Notes under the pieces: generated by a model
What the model was told of the DNA's origin: nothing
The model's database searches: none
What the model saw: the letters and a program-made list of their open reading frames with translations, nothing else
Assembly: GCA_964343975.1 (NCBI GenBank)
Contig: CAYFLU010000028.1
Location: 1-24,160, forward strand
Direction of reading: 5' to 3'
DNA: 24,160 nt
Source of the DNA: SCUN01 sp964343975
GTDB taxonomy: Bacteria > Acidobacteriota > Vicinamibacteria > Vicinamibacterales > SCN-69-37
Translations under genes and position numbers: made by a program
Shown here: positions 23,668 through 24,160 of the stretch, one piece after another
Position numbering within the stretch: the stretch's first letter is position 1
Layout: each line of letters begins with the position of its first letter

Positions 23668-24160
23668 ATGCAGCGTCGCCTTCTCTCCATCGCCCTGATC
23701 GCCGTGTCGGCTGTCGCCTCGCTCGGCGCGCAGTCGTGGCTCGAACCCTACCGCCCCGTCGCGCAGAAAATCATCACCGCGTCGGAAGCCACCGACTTCG
23801 CCTGGAAGCGCCTCGCCGAACTGACCGACACCTACGGCCCGCGCCTCTCCGGCTCCGACAACCTCGAGAAAGCCATCGACTGGGCCATCGAGACGATGAA
23901 GAAGGACGGCTTCGTCAACGTCCACAAGGAACCCGCGATGGTGCCGAAGTGGGTGCGCGGCGACGAACGCCTCGACCTGATCGAGCCCGTGCGCCAGAAG
24001 CTGCCGCTCCTCGGCCTCGGCAACTCCGTCGGCACGCCCGACGGCGGCCTCGAATCCGAGGTCATCGTCGTGAAGAACTTCGACGAGATGGAAAAACGTG
24101 CCGCGGAGATCAAGGGCAAGATCGTGCTCTTCAACGGCGAGTGGGTGAACTACGGCGTGA
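23668..24160 (+). CDS. Secreted M28-family peptidase, carboxypeptidase Q-like (3' end outside window)
   Basis: Open to the window edge; 164 residues are visible. A signal peptide is clear (MQRRLLSIALIAVSAVASLGAQS). The mature part starts W-L-E-P-Y-R-P-V-A-Q-K-I-I, then L-T-D-T-Y-G-P-R-L-S-G-S (about 52-63), which is the characteristic entry of the M28 carboxypeptidase-Q-like peptidases. It continues into a PA-like domain (L-G-N-S-V-G-T-P, then K-G-K-I-V-L-F-N-G). The zinc-binding residues lie beyond the edge, so activity cannot be judged. It probably acts in the periplasm or outside the cell. Its own TATACT box separates it from the DCC gene. Confidence 0.88.
   Translation, partial: MQRRLLSIALIAVSAVASLGAQSWLEPYRPVAQKIITASEATDFAWKRLAELTDTYGPRLSGSDNLEKAIDWAIETMKKDGFVNVHKEPAMVPKWVRGDERLDLIEPVRQKLPLLGLGNSVGTPDGGLESEVIVVKNFDEMEKRAAEIKGKIVLFNGEWVNYGV

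Overview
The window is GC-rich and densely coded, with no RNA gene, mobile element or CRISPR array that I could see. Several features point to Acidobacteriota, probably a Vicinamibacteria-like lineage: an orphan duplicated FtsX/MacB permease (ADOP type), a long secreted M14 peptidase, a sortilin/BNR-repeat protein with glycine/arginine-rich inserts, and a TonB-dependent receptor. This placement is inferred from gene content only.

Left part (1-5100). A small DUF962/Mpo1-like membrane protein (-) and a DUF4097 lipoprotein (+) are followed by a compact carrier-protein locus. This locus holds a malonyl-CoA:ACP transacylase resembling trans-AT polyketide enzymes (-), an Sfp-type phosphopantetheinyl transferase (+), and a metallophosphoesterase overlapping it by one base. 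The last two resemble the mycobacterial PptT/PptH pair, which attaches and removes 4'-phosphopantetheine. No polyketide or peptide synthetase lies nearby. An ATP-grasp ligase of the D-Ala-D-Ala ligase type and an unrecognised 88-residue protein follow.

Middle (5100-14760). An ADOP permease (+), a secreted M14 carboxypeptidase-like protein (-), a Uma2-family putative nuclease (+) and a BNR/VPS10-like secreted protein of about 1,090 residues (-). Perfect GC-rich hairpins lie at several gene ends, mostly without a U-tract.

Right part (14760-24160). A two-gene unit on the minus strand (MsbA-type ABC exporter, then the ABC-F translation factor EttA), a DUF5666 lipoprotein (+), the C-terminal remnant of a TonB-dependent receptor, an intact related receptor (-), a zinc metallopeptidase overlapping a DCC-family thiol oxidoreductase (+), and the 5' part of an M28 peptidase cut by the window edge.

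The most notable points are: (i) the transferase/hydrolase/malonyltransferase triad; (ii) two divergent gene pairs that appear to share a symmetric -10 element, with several other genes carrying a -10-like box only 4-9 bases before the start codon; (iii) a truncated tandem receptor copy lying in frame behind the UAG stop of the intact copy; (iv) Gly/Arg/Ala-rich inserts in two unrelated secreted proteins.
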